From NCBI GenBank assembly GCA_012517025.1, contig JAAYVT010000484.1:1-11167 (forward strand): a stretch of 11,167 nt of DNA. Direction: 5' to 3'. Made by a program: the position numbers and the translations under genes. Under the pieces are notes generated by a model, which ran no database searches, was not told where the DNA came from, and was given only the letters and a program-made list of their open reading frames with translations. Positions 1 through 6,703 of the stretch are shown here, one piece after another; the first letter of the stretch is position 1; each line of letters begins with the position of its first letter. The DNA comes from Phyllobacteriaceae bacterium (GTDB taxonomy: Bacteria > Pseudomonadota > Alphaproteobacteria > Rhizobiales > Ancalomicrobiaceae).

Positions 1-5
1 CGCTG

Positions 6-254
6 ATGCCGGACGCGCCGCCTCTGACCAAGGCGTTGCGGCGGCTCGCGCCCTATCTCGGCATGGAGATCGCGGTCGTGCTGGCGGTCTTCGCCTTCCC
101 GGTGCTGGTCCATCCCGAGAAGCTGTTCGAGCCGCGCCCCGTGGTCTCAGCGACGACGAAGGCGCCGGCGCGGCGGCTGGAGGATCTGCCGATGCCGGCG
201 ATGCCGGACCCCGATCGCGCCCCCGATCTCGGACTTTCGCCGCCGCCGCGCTGA
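6..254 (+). CDS. Unrecognised small membrane protein, or the 3' end of a larger one
   Basis: I do not recognise this protein. The 82-residue reading has a basic N-terminal stretch (KALRRLAP, residues 9-16), one hydrophobic segment at about residues 18-35 that could cross the membrane once, and then a proline-rich, low-complexity C-terminus with repeated PMPAMPDPD-type residues. The ATG lies five bases from the window edge, so no ribosome binding site can be seen, and the frame is open to the edge. It may therefore be the tail of a longer membrane protein. It runs in the same direction as the copper-handling genes that start 122 bp downstream, so a link to them is possible but unproven. The coding call rests on a hydrophobic segment of sensible length and on strand agreement. 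Confidence 0.45.
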   Translation: MPDAPPLTKALRRLAPYLGMEIAVVLAVFAFPVLVHPEKLFEPRPVVSATTKAPARRLEDLPMPAMPDPDRAPDLGLSPPPR

Positions 255-334
255 TCGCCGCCGGCGAAGCGCGCGACCTCGACGGTTCCGGGAGACGCAA
301 GTGTCGAGCGTGATGTGGACCGCTCGATCCGCCA

Positions 335-363
335 TTGTCTCGCCACGAGTTCGTCCCTAATCT
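335..363 (+). promoter_or_regulatory. Candidate promoter of the copper-cluster genes
   Basis: A TTGTCT box (335-340) and a TAATCT box (358-363) are separated by 17 bp, in a patch more AT-rich than its surroundings. The predicted start of transcription falls a few bases before the ATG at 377, giving a very short leader. Both boxes are imperfect (4 of 6 and 3 of 6 matches to the sigma-70 consensus), so this is a weak call. Confidence 0.25.
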
Positions 364-376
364 TCCGTCGTAGCCC

Positions 377-793
377 ATGGGTTTCGAACCGATGTCGTTT
401 GCGCGCGTGCTGAGAGCCGTTCTGGCAAGCCTCTATCTCCTGGTGGGGATCGGCATCGGCGTGCCTTCGGCACGGCCGGCGACGCACGTCGCTTCGACGA
501 CCGCCGCGTCCGCCGTCGCGGCGATCGACTGCGCCGACCATGCGTTCGGCGCGATGGCCTCGCACCACGCGACGAAGGCGCCCTGCGCACCGGCGGGCAA
601 GATCGCCGATCATCGCGATTGCCCCAATTGTCCGGTCGGCGGCTCCTGCTTCGGCGTACCGATCGGCACGACGGTCACGGCCTCCGTGCTCGCGAGCGTG
701 CGGTCGGTGGATCAACCGCCGTTGCGCGCCACCACCGACCCGACCGGACGCAATCCCCTCCCCGATCCGAGACCGCCTCGCGCCGTCGTCTGA
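377..793 (+). CDS. Small exported Cys/His-rich protein of the copper cluster (DUF2946-like?)
   Basis: The 138-residue protein has a signal-peptide or anchor-like hydrophobic stretch at about residues 11-29 and then an exported-looking body. Five cysteines (52, 70, 82, 85, 91), including a CPNC pair at 82-85, lie among histidines (55, 63, 64, 79), which suggests metal binding. The C-terminal third is Pro/Arg-rich and probably disordered. The general plan, an N-terminal hydrophobic segment followed by a CPxC-like cluster, resembles the small DUF2946 proteins often found in copper loci, but this match is by appearance only. A DUF411 protein and a CopA-like oxidase follow on the same strand. No clear ribosome binding site precedes ATG 377. 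An alternative ATG at 392 would remove five residues and keep the hydrophobic segment. Confidence 0.6.
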   Translation: MGFEPMSFARVLRAVLASLYLLVGIGIGVPSARPATHVASTTAASAVAAIDCADHAFGAMASHHATKAPCAPAGKIADHRDCPNCPVGGSCFGVPIGTTVTASVLASVRSVDQPPLRATTDPTGRNPLPDPRPPRAVV

Positions 794-926
794 ACCGATC
801 GCCGTCCTTCGGAGCTCTCCGGCGGGCGGCGACGCGCGCCCGCGCTCCGAGCGTCGGCGCTTCCTTCGGACGACAGATGCGACGTCGCCGCGCGAGACGC
901 GGTCGGACCGTCGCGAGGAGGACGTC

Positions 927-1370
927 ATGTCCCTCGTCGTTTCTCTGCTTCGCAATTCCGTCTTTGCCCTCGGCCTTCTCGGCACGGCCGCGATCGCCCA
1001 CGCCGGTTCCACCGTCGAGGTCTGGAAATCACCGCTGTGCGGCTGCTGCGGCGGCTGGATCGACCACATGCGCGCCGCCGGCTTCACCGTCGTCGTCCAC
1101 GACGTCGACGACGTCGGACCGATCAAGACCGCGCACGGCGTCGGCGACGATCTCGCCTCGTGCCACACGGCGCTGATCGACGGCCATGTCGTCGAGGGTC
1201 ACGTCCCGGCGGAGGACGTGCGACGGCTCCTCGCCGAGGGGCCGTCGGCGATCGGCCTCGCCGCGCCCGGAATGCCGTCCGGTGCGCCCGGCATGGGCTC
1301 GGACGGTGCGCCTTACGAGGTCGTCGCCTTCGACGCCGCGGGCACGCGCCGGATCTTCGCGCGCCATTGA
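927..1370 (+). CDS. DUF411 family periplasmic metal-binding protein
   Basis: This 147-residue protein belongs to the DUF411 family, whose members are commonly encoded with copper-resistance genes and are thought to bind metal in the periplasm. Their exact role is not settled. Residues 1-26 form a signal peptide ending AHA before GS. The mature part opens with the family hallmark EVWKSPLCGCCGGW, with cysteines 38, 40 and 41, and carries the conserved ASCHTA patch (C79, H80) and the GHVPAEDVRRLL segment (91-102). A Gly/Met/Pro linker (114-123) leads to a C-terminal YEVVAF strand. The start is ATG 927, preceded by GAGGAGG. It lies 133 bp after the Cys/His-rich gene and 98 bp before the multicopper oxidase on the same strand, which supports a shared copper function. 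Confidence 0.9.
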   Translation: MSLVVSLLRNSVFALGLLGTAAIAHAGSTVEVWKSPLCGCCGGWIDHMRAAGFTVVVHDVDDVGPIKTAHGVGDDLASCHTALIDGHVVEGHVPAEDVRRLLAEGPSAIGLAAPGMPSGAPGMGSDGAPYEVVAFDAAGTRRIFARH

Positions 1371-1390
1371 CCATCCCCACTCGACGAAGC

Positions 1391-1416
1391 CGGCCGGCGA
1401 AGCGATCCGCCGGCCG
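1391..1416 (+). promoter_or_regulatory. GC-rich hairpin between the DUF411 and oxidase genes
   Basis: CGGCCGGCG (1391-1399) pairs perfectly with CGCCGGCCG (1408-1416) around an 8-nt loop. No T-run follows, so it is not a textbook terminator. It could lower read-through, protect an mRNA end between the two cistrons, or act as a processing site. The oxidase ribosome binding site lies 43 bp downstream and is not sequestered. Confidence 0.45.
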
Positions 1417-1468
1417 ACCGTCGCGGCCTCGGCCGCCCCTCCCTTTCGAACGCTCTTCGGAGGCTTCC

Positions 1469-3013
1469 ATGTTGAACCGCCGTACTCTTCTCCGCTCGAC
1501 CGTCGGCCTCGGCGCCGCCGGTCTCCTCAGCGGCCTGCGCGTCCCCGCCTTCGCGCAAGCCGCCGCGCCGCTCGCCGCCACGACCCGCACCATCGACGTC
1601 GATGGCCGCGCCGCCACCGTGCTCGGGCTGCTGCGCCCCGACGGTGGCCACGGGCTCACCCTCGACGCCGGCGGCCGCTTCGCCGTGGCCCTGGAAAACC
1701 GCTGCGGCGAACCGACGTTGATCCATTGGCACGGGCTCACCCCGCCCTGGGAGCAAGACGGCGTGCCGAACCTGCCGAAGCCGCTGCTCGCCCCCGGCGA
1801 GACGCGTGCCTACGACTTTCCCGTCGGCGAGGGCGGTACCTTCTGGATGCACGCCCACACGTTGCAGGAACAACGCCTGCTCGCCGCGCCGCTGATCGTC
1901 CGTCGCGCCGCCGACAGGGCCGCCGACGAGCAGGAGGTGGTGGTGCTGCTGCACGACTTCGCCTTCCGCAGCCCCGAAGAAATCCTTGCCGACCTGCGCA
2001 AGCCGGCCTCCGGCGCCGCCGCCGCCGGCGGACACGCGATGCCGGGCATGGCGGGCATGGCGCCGATGGGCGGCATGAAGGGCATGATGGATCACGGCTC
2101 GATGCCGATGGCCGGCCACGACATGAAGGGGATGATGGACCACGGTGCGATGCCGATGGCCGGGATGAAGCACGACATGGGCGGCATGGCCGGGGCCGGC
2201 GGCATGGCCGGCATGGCGATGGACCTCAACGACATCGACTACGACGCCTATCTCGCCAACGATCGCACCCTCTCCGACCCGGAGGTGGTCCGGGTCGAGA
2301 AGGGTGGCACGGTGCGTCTCAGGATCATCGACGGCGCCACCTCGACCGCCTTCGTGATCGACACCGGAGCGCTCGAGGCGACGTTGATCGAGGTCGACGG
2401 CCAGCCCGTCGTGCCGGTCGCCGGCCGGCGTTTCGGCATGACGATGGGGCAGCGCATCGATCTGCGCGTCACCCTGCCCAAAGAGGGCGGGGCCTTCCCG
2501 ATTCTGGCGCTCCGCGAGGGCTCGGTGGAGCGGACCGGCATCGTGCTCGCCACGGCGGGCGCGGAGGTGCGCAAGGTGCCGGGCGTCGGCTCGATCAAGG
2601 CACCGGCGCTCGATCTGACGCTCGAACGGTCGTTGGAGGCGGCGACGCCGCTCGCCGCGAAGACCCCCGACCGCACCCACGTCGTCGATCTGACCGGCGA
2701 CATGGCTGGTTATTCCTGGGCGATGTCGGCGGAGAACTTCCCGGTGAAGCAGGGCGAACGCGTCGAAATCACCCTGCGCAACCACTCGATGATGTCGCAT
2801 CCCATGCATCTGCACGGGCATCATTTCCAAGTGGTGGCGATCGATGGGGAGCGCTTCGCCGGCGCGGTGCGCGACACCGTGCCGGTGCCGCCGATGCGGA
2901 CGGTGACGATCGCCGTCGACGCCGGAAATCCCGGCAAATGGGCCTTCCACTGCCACCACCTCTACCACATGGCGACCGGCATGATGGCCTACTTCGCCTA
3001 CGAAGGCGTCTGA
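1469..3013 (+). CDS. copA: CopA-like periplasmic multicopper oxidase with Met-rich insert
   Basis: A 514-residue multicopper oxidase, probably oxidising Cu(I) in the periplasm as part of copper tolerance. A twin-arginine signal (NRRTLLRST, residues 3-11) and cleavage near AFA-Q (27-30) indicate Tat export of a folded, copper-loaded enzyme. All four copper-ligand motifs are present: HWH (86-88), HAH (128-130) followed by LQEQ as in CopA, HPMHLHG (444-450) and HCHHLYH (494-500). C495, H444, H500 and M505 are the expected type 1 copper ligands. Residues 191-251 hold 20 methionines and several histidines, as in CopA/CueO copper-binding inserts, followed by YDAYLANDRTL, which is also CopA-like. 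At 514 residues it is shorter than Pseudomonas CopA. ATG 1469 was chosen because GGAGG (1459-1463) sits 5 nt before it and it gives an intact Tat signal. No copB gene follows in the window. Confidence 0.93.
   Translation: MLNRRTLLRSTVGLGAAGLLSGLRVPAFAQAAAPLAATTRTIDVDGRAATVLGLLRPDGGHGLTLDAGGRFAVALENRCGEPTLIHWHGLTPPWEQDGVPNLPKPLLAPGETRAYDFPVGEGGTFWMHAHTLQEQRLLAAPLIVRRAADRAADEQEVVVLLHDFAFRSPEEILADLRKPASGAAAAGGHAMPGMAGMAPMGGMKGMMDHGSMPMAGHDMKGMMDHGAMPMAGMKHDMGGMAGAGGMAGMAMDLNDIDYDAYLANDRTLSDPEVVRVEKGGTVRLRIIDGATSTAFVIDTGALEATLIEVDGQPVVPVAGRRFGMTMGQRIDLRVTLPKEGGAFPILALREGSVERTGIVLATAGAEVRKVPGVGSIKAPALDLTLERSLEAATPLAAKTPDRTHVVDLTGDMAGYSWAMSAENFPVKQGERVEITLRNHSMMSHPMHLHGHHFQVVAIDGERFAGAVRDTVPVPPMRTVTIAVDAGNPGKWAFHCHHLYHMATGMMAYFAYEGV
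2075..2176 (+). repeat. Tandem coding repeat in the Met-rich insert of the oxidase
   Basis: Two adjacent copies encode MKGMMDHGSMPMAGHD (2075-2122) and MKGMMDHGAMPMAGMKHD (2123-2176). The nucleotide copies are close but differ at several positions, and the second carries one extra Met-Lys pair. This suggests an in-frame duplication that enlarged a copper-binding Met/His segment. Confidence 0.75.
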
Positions 3014-3027
3014 CGGCGCCGAGCCCC

Positions 3028-3060
3028 GTCCGAGGCACGGACCCTCTCCGCGCCTCGGAC
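3028..3060. terminator. Shared hairpin between convergent oxidase and transporter genes
   Basis: GTCCGAGGC (3028-3036) pairs perfectly with GCCTCGGAC (3052-3060) around a 15-nt loop, inside the 55-bp gap between two converging genes. The position suits a bidirectional terminator. There is no T-run on either strand, so termination strength is uncertain. Confidence 0.55.
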
Positions 3061-3068
3061 ACCGCCGC

Positions 3069-4145
3069 TCAGTGGCCGTGCCCGTGCCGGTGGTGCAGGT
3101 CGGGATAGTGGACGTGGGCGTGGACCATCGGGGGATGCCGGTGGGGGTGGCCGTGCGGCTCGTTCACCGGCCCGTCGTGGTCGTGGGTGTGGTGTTCGTC
3201 GTGCGTATGCGGGTGATCGTGCTCGATCGTCTCGTGCGCGTGGACGTGCTCGTGGCGTTCGCTCAGATGCAGCCACAGGCCGACGCCCATCAGCACGGCG
3301 GCGAGCCCGAGCTTCGGCGTGAGCGGCTCGTCGAGGACGACGACCGACAGCACCGCGCCGATGAACGGCGCGAGCGAAAAATAGGCGCCGGTGCGTGCCG
3401 ATCCGAGATGGCGCAGCGCCCGGATGAAGAGCACCAGACTGACCCCGACGGCGAAGAAGCCGAGCAATCCGGCGAGCGCGCTCCGTCCGAGCGGCGGCAT
3501 CGCGTCCCCGCCCACCAGGGCGAGGGCGATGTTCACCGATCCGGCGACGAGGCCCTTCCACAGCGTGATCCGGACCGGGTCCGCCGCCGACACCTTGCGG
3601 GTCAGGTTGTTGTCGATGCCCCAGGCGAGACAGGCGCCGGCGACGAGCAGGCCACCGAGGTCGAGCGAAAGGCCGGTCCCCGTCCACGACAGCACGACGG
3701 CGCCGGCCAGGATGGCGGCGGCACCGACGAGCAGCCGTCGATCGACGTTCTCGCGGAAGACGATCCAGGCGATCGTCATCGTCGCCAACCCCTCGAGATT
3801 GAGGAGCAGCGCGCCGCTCGACGCCGTGGTGTGCGCGAGCCCCGACATCAGCAGGACCGGCGCGACGACGCCTCCGGCGAGGATCGCCGCGGAAAGCCAG
3901 GGCAGATCGGCGCGGGAGATCGCCGCCTCCTCGCTCGGCGTCGCGCCCGACAGGCCGCGCAGGCCCGCGACGATCCCGAGGCCGACGCCGGCCCCGAGAT
4001 AGAGCAACCCGGCGAGCAGGAAGGGCGAGATCTCGACGAGCAGCAGCTTCGAGAGCGGCGGCGTCGCTCCGAAGAGCACGGCCGAGGCCAAGGCCAGCGG
4101 CACGCCGGGCCACAGATGGCGGTGAGGATCGTCGCTCGTCGACAC
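3069..4145 (-). CDS. DMT/EamA-family transporter with histidine-rich C-terminal tail
   Basis: A 358-residue inner-membrane protein of the drug/metabolite transporter superfamily. Two EamA repeats of about five helices each run from about residue 10 to 292. Visible landmarks are FGATPPLSKLLL near the start of repeat 1, AIWIVFRENVDRR-like sequence before its last helix, LAWGIDNNLTRK at the start of repeat 2, and VVLDEPLTPK before its last helix. The odd part is the tail, residues 293-358, where 25 of 66 residues are histidine, in HxH and HxHxH runs ending HHRHGHGH. This suggests binding of a transition metal (Ni, Co, Zn or Cu), as sensor, buffer or delivery site. The substrate cannot be deduced. 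GTG 4145 was chosen for its AGGAG ten bases upstream and good family length. ATGs at 4184, 4187 and 4199 are alternatives that add a basic N-terminal extension. Confidence 0.85.
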   Translation of the reverse strand: MSTSDDPHRHLWPGVPLALASAVLFGATPPLSKLLLVEISPFLLAGLLYLGAGVGLGIVAGLRGLSGATPSEEAAISRADLPWLSAAILAGGVVAPVLLMSGLAHTTASSGALLLNLEGLATMTIAWIVFRENVDRRLLVGAAAILAGAVVLSWTGTGLSLDLGGLLVAGACLAWGIDNNLTRKVSAADPVRITLWKGLVAGSVNIALALVGGDAMPPLGRSALAGLLGFFAVGVSLVLFIRALRHLGSARTGAYFSLAPFIGAVLSVVVLDEPLTPKLGLAAVLMGVGLWLHLSERHEHVHAHETIEHDHPHTHDEHHTHDHDGPVNEPHGHPHRHPPMVHAHVHYPDLHHRHGHGH

Positions 4146-4219
4146 GTCGTCGGATCTCCTGCTCTCGCGTCGGCGCCACCTCATCATGCCCGCCGACATC
4201 GTCTCACGTTGCGTCGGTG

Positions 4220-4259
4220 GGCATCGGCGACGACCGGATCGACCGGAGACGCCGATGCC
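4220..4259 (-). terminator. Hairpin after the argP-type gene
   Basis: GGCATCGGCG (4220-4229) pairs perfectly with CGCCGATGCC (4250-4259), a 10-bp stem with a 20-nt loop that can itself fold through CCGG repeats. It starts about 20 bp after the stop of the regulator gene on the minus strand, so a terminator is the simplest reading. No T-run is visible. It could instead be a leader structure for the transporter gene, whose GTG is about 75 bp further on. Confidence 0.5.
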
Positions 4260-4278
4260 GATGGATCCTCGGCGCACC

Positions 4279-5184
4279 TCAGCCGTACGGCACCAATTCC
4301 CGTCGCGCCGCCTCCACGACGTTTCGCGTCAACTCGTCGAGGCGGTCGGCGGCGAGACGGTTCACCTGCCAGAACAACGGCACGTCGAGGCTGGTACCGA
4401 CCACCAGCTCACGTAGCCGGCCGGCCGCCAGATGATCGCGGACCAACGGGTCGGGGTTGAGCCCCCAGCCCATCCCGGTCAGGGCGGCGTCGACGAAGCT
4501 CCGGGTCGAGGGAAGCCAGTGGGTCGGGTGGACGATCGTCCGGCCGAAGGTCCGCCGGATCCAATCGCGTTGGAGTCGGTCCTTCTGATTGAAGGTGACG
4601 CCGGGGGCGCGGGTGAGCGCTTCGGGCGTCACACCGGTCGGGAAGTGACGTTCCATGAAGTCGGGGATGGCGGTGGCGTGGTAGCGCAGCGCCCCGAGCG
4701 GGACGACCCGGCAGCCTCGAACCGGCTCGCCGAGCGCGGTGACCGCCGCCAGCACGCGACCGCGTCGCAACCAGTCGGCGGTGTGATCCTCGTCGTCGAC
4801 GGCGACGTCGACGAGATGCTCGGTCGCGCGCGTGAACACCGACAGCGCCGGCAGAAACCACGTGCCCAGGCTGTCGGCGTTGGTGGCGATCGCCAGGGTC
4901 ACCGGCTCGGCGGGATCGTTCGGATCGCCGAGGCCCGGCAGATGGGCCATCAACTCCTTTTCGAGCATGCCCACCTGCTCGAGGTGCCGGCACAGCCATT
5001 CGCCGCGCTCCGTCGCCGTACAGGGGGTGCCCCGCTCGACCAGCACCGCGCCGAGGCGTTCCTCGAGCTGCTTCACCCGCTGCGACACGGCGGAAGGCGT
5101 CACGTTCAACGCCCGTGCCGCCTTCTCGAAACTGCCGGTACGCACGACCATGGCGACGGCGCGGGCGGCGGGATAGTCGATCAC
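4279..5184 (-). CDS. argP: LysR-family regulator of the ArgP (IciA) type
   Basis: A 301-residue LysR-type transcription factor, most like ArgP/LysG, which senses lysine or arginine and activates the exporter gene argO/lysE. The N-terminal winged helix-turn-helix spans about residues 2-60, with GSFEKAARALNVTPSAVSQR (17-36) as the helix-turn-helix core and a linker helix after it. An effector-binding domain runs from about residue 93 to the end and contains the family-typical NQKDRLQRDWIRR patch and GMGWGLNPDP. It is transcribed divergently from the LysE-type exporter, the classic arrangement for this regulator and its target. The start is GTG 5184. It aligns with the E. coli ArgP N-terminus (DYRTLQAL against DYPAARAV), although its ribosome binding site is weak. 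A later ATG would cut into the first helix. Confidence 0.92.
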   Translation of the reverse strand: MIDYPAARAVAMVVRTGSFEKAARALNVTPSAVSQRVKQLEERLGAVLVERGTPCTATERGEWLCRHLEQVGMLEKELMAHLPGLGDPNDPAEPVTLAIATNADSLGTWFLPALSVFTRATEHLVDVAVDDEDHTADWLRRGRVLAAVTALGEPVRGCRVVPLGALRYHATAIPDFMERHFPTGVTPEALTRAPGVTFNQKDRLQRDWIRRTFGRTIVHPTHWLPSTRSFVDAALTGMGWGLNPDPLVRDHLAAGRLRELVVGTSLDVPLFWQVNRLAADRLDELTRNVVEAARRELVPYG

Positions 5185-5283
5185 GGATCAGTTTCACTTA
5201 ATCTGGGTGATGAGAATTAATTAGTCTAAACCTCTCGTCGCGAATAACAAGCGCTCCGTGGCAGGTGAGACGGGCGCGAAACG
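5185..5283. promoter_or_regulatory. Divergent argP-lysE control region
   Basis: This 99-bp gap is strikingly AT-rich in a GC-rich window, especially at 5198-5230. Candidate elements are the inverted repeat TTAAT (5198-5202) with ATTAA (5216-5220), the TCAC/GTGA pair (5194-5197 and 5207-5210) and the palindrome AATTAATT (5215-5222). All are plausible parts of an ArgP/LysR binding site. For the regulator, TTGTTA (5250-5245, minus strand) and TAGACT (5228-5223) are 16 bp apart and form a fair promoter. For the exporter no convincing -35 is seen, as expected for an activator-dependent promoter. Confidence 0.6.
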
Positions 5284-5895
5284 ATGGATGCTTCGGTCTT
5301 CGTGACGGGTATGGCGATGGGGCTGAGCTTGATCGTCGCCATCGGCGCTCAGAACGCCTTCGTCCTCCGCCAGGGCCTGCGCGACGAACACGTCTTCGCG
5401 GTCGCGCTCGCCTGCTCGCTGTCCGACGCCATCCTGATCGTCGTCGGGGTGACCAGTTTCGGCAAAATCGTCGGTTGGCTGCCGTGGATCGATCCGGCGA
5501 TGCGATGGGGCGGGGCGGCGTTTCTCACCTGGTACGGCGCGCTGAGCCTGCGCTCGGCGCTGCGCTCGACCGAGGTGCTGACCTCGGAGGCGTCGGCCGA
5601 GAAGGCCGGCTTCGGCAAGGTCATGCTGGCCTGCCTCGCCTTCACTTGGCTGAACCCGCACGTCTATCTCGACACGGTCGCCCTGCTCGGGACGATCTCG
5701 ACGCAGTTTCCGGGCAAGGAGGCGTCGTTCGCCGCCGGGGCGATGTCGGGATCGTTCCTGTTCTTCTTTTCCCTCGCCTACGGGGCGACGAAACTCGGAC
5801 CGATCTTTGCGCGGCCGATCGCTTGGCGCATGCTCGAGGCGATCATCGCCGTGGTGATGTGGACGATCGCGTTTCGACTGGTCACCGGCCGCTGA
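5284..5895 (+). CDS. lysE: LysE/ArgO-family amino-acid exporter
   Basis: A 203-residue inner-membrane exporter of the LysE/ArgO family, expected to export excess lysine and/or arginine using the proton gradient. The N-terminal helix carries the family signature GAQNAFVLRQGL (21-32), followed by CSLSDAILI (44-52) and, after a central cytoplasmic loop, FTWLNPHVYLDT (120-131), which is highly conserved in this family. About six hydrophobic segments are visible and the length is normal. The divergent ArgP-type regulator is probably its activator and fixes the function more firmly than similarity alone. ATG 5284 follows a purine-rich but weak ribosome binding site, and the N-terminus lines up with other LysE proteins. 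Whether the substrate is lysine, arginine or both cannot be read from the sequence. Confidence 0.92.
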   Translation: MDASVFVTGMAMGLSLIVAIGAQNAFVLRQGLRDEHVFAVALACSLSDAILIVVGVTSFGKIVGWLPWIDPAMRWGGAAFLTWYGALSLRSALRSTEVLTSEASAEKAGFGKVMLACLAFTWLNPHVYLDTVALLGTISTQFPGKEASFAAGAMSGSFLFFFSLAYGATKLGPIFARPIAWRMLEAIIAVVMWTIAFRLVTGR

Positions 5896-5912
5896 CGCGA
5901 TCCCCTCGGGAG

Positions 5913-5926
5913 TTCGCCGCGGCGAA
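5913..5926. promoter_or_regulatory. 14-bp perfect palindrome between lysE and the PaiB-type gene
   Basis: TTCGCCGCGGCGAA reads the same on both strands. It lies in the 67-bp gap, 36 bp before the ATG of the PaiB-type gene. A dimeric regulator site is possible. As RNA it would need to open a loop at the centre, leaving a stem of about five pairs, so a strong terminator is less likely. Confidence 0.35.
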
Positions 5927-5962
5927 GCCCCCTTCACCCTCCTCCGACACGGGAAGCATCGA

Positions 5963-6586
5963 ATGTACGTTCCTCCGGCCTTTCGCGAGAGCGACCTTTC
6001 CTCGATCCACGAGGCGATGCGCGCCTGCGGCCTCGCCCAGCTGGTGACGGCGACCGCGAACGGCATCCAGTGCACGCCGCTGCCGTTGCTTCTCGACGCG
6101 AGCGAGGGCGAGATGGGCACGCTCTACGGTCACGTCGCCAAGGCCAATCCGCAGGGACGAGAGCCGGTCGTCGGCGACGCCCTGGCGATCTTCATGGGGC
6201 CGGACGCCTACGTCTCGCCGTCCTGGTACGAGAGCAAGCGGCGGGACGGCAAGGTCGTGCCGACCTGGAACTACCTCGCGGTCCACGCTCACGGCCCGGT
6301 CGAGTTCTTCGACGACACCGATCGCCTGCTCGACATCGTCACCCGCCTGACCGACCGCCACGAGGCGGCGCGCCCGGAGCCGTGGTCGGTCGCCGACGCC
6401 CCCGCCGATTTCATCCGGGCACAGCTCAAGGGGATCGTCGGCCTGCGGCTGCCGATCGCGCGGATCGAGGCCAAGCGGAAGGCGAGCCAGAACCGCAACC
6501 CGGAGGATCGGGCGGGCGTGAAGGCGGGCCTCGCCTCGAGCGATCGGGTCGAGGACCGGCGGGCGGCCGATCTCATCGGCGACTGA
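5963..6586 (+). CDS. PaiB-type FMN-binding split-barrel protein
   Basis: A 207-residue cytoplasmic protein of the PaiB family, usually annotated as FMN-binding negative transcriptional regulators after Bacillus PaiB. Many members are better described as flavin-binding split-barrel proteins of unknown role. Family landmarks are the opening MYVPPAF, GHVAKANPQ (56-64), PDAYVSPSWY (80-89), TWNYLAVHAHG (101-111) and LKGIVGLRLPIARIEAKRKASQNR (155-178, broken here by numbering only), in the usual order and spacing. The first 20 or so residues after 178 end in a charged tail. ATG 5963 has a GGGA-type ribosome binding site. It lies 67 bp after the lysE-type gene on the same strand and may be co-transcribed with it. 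In other genomes, too, this family often lies near amino-acid or polyamine metabolism genes, but a regulatory role here is not shown. Confidence 0.9.
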   Translation: MYVPPAFRESDLSSIHEAMRACGLAQLVTATANGIQCTPLPLLLDASEGEMGTLYGHVAKANPQGREPVVGDALAIFMGPDAYVSPSWYESKRRDGKVVPTWNYLAVHAHGPVEFFDDTDRLLDIVTRLTDRHEAARPEPWSVADAPADFIRAQLKGIVGLRLPIARIEAKRKASQNRNPEDRAGVKAGLASSDRVEDRRAADLIGD

Positions 6587-6636
6587 CGGCGGCCGAGACG
6601 TCGGCGCCGCCCCCTCCGCCGCCGAGCTCTTGCACG

Positions 6637-6702
6637 CGACGCTCCCTCGCCGAGCCCCCCGGCGAACCGCCACGCCCATCGGCCGGACGTCGTCGAGCGT
6701 CG
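6637..6702. terminator. Nested inverted repeats between convergent genes
   Basis: CGACGCTC (6637-6644) pairs perfectly with GAGCGTCG (6695-6702). Inside the loop a second hairpin forms from TCGCCG (6647-6652) and CGGCGA (6660-6665) around seven bases. The element sits in the 117-bp gap between the PaiB-type gene and the regulator that converges on it, and its right arm ends one base before the regulator's stop codon. A bidirectional terminator is likely, though no T-run is present. Confidence 0.45.
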
Positions 6703-6703
6703 G

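Noticed and set aside
900..910. Inverted repeat CGGTC-G-GACCG just before the DUF411 gene
   Set aside because: Short, next to the ribosome binding site, and with flanks that do not extend the symmetry. Not enough to call an operator.
540..926. Upstream extension of the DUF411 frame
   Set aside because: It overlaps the preceding gene, is Arg/Pro-rich and would remove the signal peptide from the N-terminus. ATG 927 has GAGGAGG before it.
1037..1468. N-terminal extension of the oxidase frame
   Set aside because: It overlaps the DUF411 gene in another frame, is Arg-rich, and would bury the Tat signal that begins at ATG 1469 behind a good ribosome binding site.
1313..2968. A 551-codon minus-strand frame opposite the DUF411 and oxidase genes
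   Set aside because: The product is His/Arg/Gly-rich and lacks any domain, while the plus strand encodes all multicopper oxidase motifs.
3072..4460. A 462-codon plus-strand frame opposite the DMT transporter
   Set aside because: Val/Arg/Gln-rich shadow. The minus strand has the membrane segments and family motifs.
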